Assembly: GCA_023229725.1 (NCBI GenBank)
Contig: JALNYR010000139.1
Span: 1-6,548, forward strand
Direction: 5' to 3'
Origin: Dehalococcoidia bacterium
Lineage (GTDB): Bacteria > Chloroflexota > Dehalococcoidia > GIF9 > AB-539-J10
DNA: 6,548 nt
Part shown: positions 5,901-6,548 of the stretch, one piece after another
Numbering within the stretch: position 1 is the stretch's first letter
How the letters are laid out: each line of letters opens with the position of its first letter
Made by a program: the position numbers and the translations under genes
Notes under the pieces: model-generated
Databases searched by the model: none
What the model was told of the DNA's origin: nothing
What the model saw: the letters and a program-made list of their open reading frames with translations, nothing else

Positions 5901-6209
5901 ATGACGAGTCAGAAAGTGCGCGTGAAGGTCAAGAGCTTTGATCATCGTCTGGTGGACCAGGCGGTCCGACAGATAGTCGAAGCGGTCGAGAGTGCCGGCG
6001 GCATTATCGTTGGGCCGGTCCCCCTGCCGACCAGGATCGAGAAGTTCTGCGTGACGCGTTCGCCAAATATCGACAAAGACTCGCGTGAGCAGTTCGAGAT
6101 ACGGACGCACAAGAGGCTCATCGATATCCAGGATCCGACGTCGAAAGCCATCGATGCTCTGACCCAGATTAACGTCGCGTCCGGCGTCGAGATTGACATC
6201 AAGTTGTAA
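5901..6209 (+). CDS. rpsJ: 30S ribosomal protein S10
   Basis: S10 is part of the 30S head and, as NusE, also binds NusB and NusG in transcription antitermination and transcription-translation coupling. At 102 residues it is the normal length. The signature runs IVGPVPLPTRIEKFCVTRSP (36-55), followed by DKDSREQFEIRTHKRLIDI. The C-terminus SGVEIDIKL is typical. AGAGG at 5889-5893 gives a good ribosome binding site seven bases before the ATG. It starts 19 bases after fusA with no visible promoter or terminator between them, so the S10 operon appears to be transcribed together with the str genes. The tuf gene that often sits at this junction is missing. Confidence 0.99.
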   Translation: MTSQKVRVKVKSFDHRLVDQAVRQIVEAVESAGGIIVGPVPLPTRIEKFCVTRSPNIDKDSREQFEIRTHKRLIDIQDPTSKAIDALTQINVASGVEIDIKL

Positions 6210-6217
6210 GTACGCGA

Positions 6218-6225
6218 GTGAGGAG
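6218..6225 (+). promoter_or_regulatory. Ribosome binding site of rplC
   Basis: GTGAGGAG lies seven bases before GTG 6233 and supports that non-ATG codon as the start. The next in-frame ATG (6263) would remove the conserved N-terminal residues RGIIGRKIG. Confidence 0.75.
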
Positions 6226-6232
6226 CGTTCCT

Positions 6233-6548
6233 GTGCGTGGCATTATCGGTAGAAAAATAGGTATGACCCAGCTGTTCCTGGACGACGGCGAGTGCGTCGG
6301 CGTGACCGCAATTGAGGCGGGGCCGTGCACGGTCATCCAGGTGAAGACTGCCGAGAAGGATGGCTACGACGCGATCCAGCTCGGGTTCGGCAGTTCGAAG
6401 CGCCTGACCAAAGCGGAGAAGGGGCACCTGAAAGGGCTCGCGGAGGCCCCTCACCTGCATGAGTTCCGTGTGCCGGCAGGTACGGCATCAGTCGGAGACA
6501 AGGTGGATGTCGCGGGGTTCGCCCCGGGCGATATCCTGACGGTTTCCG
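6233..6548 (+). CDS. rplC: 50S ribosomal protein L3, N-terminal 105 codons (truncated by the window edge)
   Basis: L3 is an early-assembling 50S protein whose long loop reaches the peptidyl transferase centre. The frame starts at GTG 6233. It reads MRGIIGRKIGMTQLFLDDG, then VTAIEAGPCTVIQVKTAEKDGYDAIQLGFG, which matches the L3 start (GIIGRKIGMTQ and AGPC.V.Q.KT..DGY.A.Q.GF) in order. The frame remains open to base 6548. The loop carrying the methylated Gln and the rest of the protein lie beyond the edge. It follows rpsJ by 23 bases, the usual S10-operon order; rplD would be expected next. Confidence 0.97.
   Translation, partial: MRGIIGRKIGMTQLFLDDGECVGVTAIEAGPCTVIQVKTAEKDGYDAIQLGFGSSKRLTKAEKGHLKGLAEAPHLHEFRVPAGTASVGDKVDVAGFAPGDILTVS

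Overview
This window carries two divergent housekeeping clusters for translation and transcription elongation from a GC-rich bacterium. The best guess is the phylum Chloroflexota, possibly a Dehalococcoidia-like lineage. Three sequence traits point that way: the PFKRGVC-IQVKTVTPKKPNSALRK stretch of S12 with a long insertion before it, an IF-2 with a very short N-terminal region, and an EF-G operon that lacks tuf. This placement rests on recalled family sequences, not on a search, and I hold it at about 0.7.

Minus strand, 2534 down to 1: nusA, ylxR (rnpM) and infB, with infB running off the left edge. The three genes overlap each other by 26 and 29 bases, so they look like one translationally coupled operon. 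NusA controls pausing and termination, YlxR/RnpM is a small RNA-binding protein, and IF-2 is the GTPase that delivers initiator tRNA. The rimP gene that often precedes nusA is absent here. So is the ylxQ (L7Ae-like) gene that Bacillus-type genomes have between ylxR and infB.

Divergent intergenic region, 2535-2857 (323 bases): it holds no gene. It contains two back-to-back sigma70-type promoters, both with an extended -10. On the nusA side there is a hairpin with a T run in the 5' leader, which looks like an intrinsic terminator or attenuator. On the rpsL side there is a long imperfect inverted repeat just ahead of the ribosome binding site. These leader elements are the most interesting part of the window.

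Plus strand, 2858 to the right edge: rpsL (S12), rpsG (S7), fusA (EF-G), rpsJ (S10) and rplC (L3, cut by the right edge). This is a str operon running straight into the S10 operon, with gaps of about 19-43 bases and no internal promoter that I can see. The tuf gene usually found after fusA is missing.

I see no mobile element, CRISPR array, tRNA, rRNA or defence or biosynthetic system. The coding content is ordinary core genome. The candidate novelties are the regulatory leaders and the gene-order peculiarities, not a new system.
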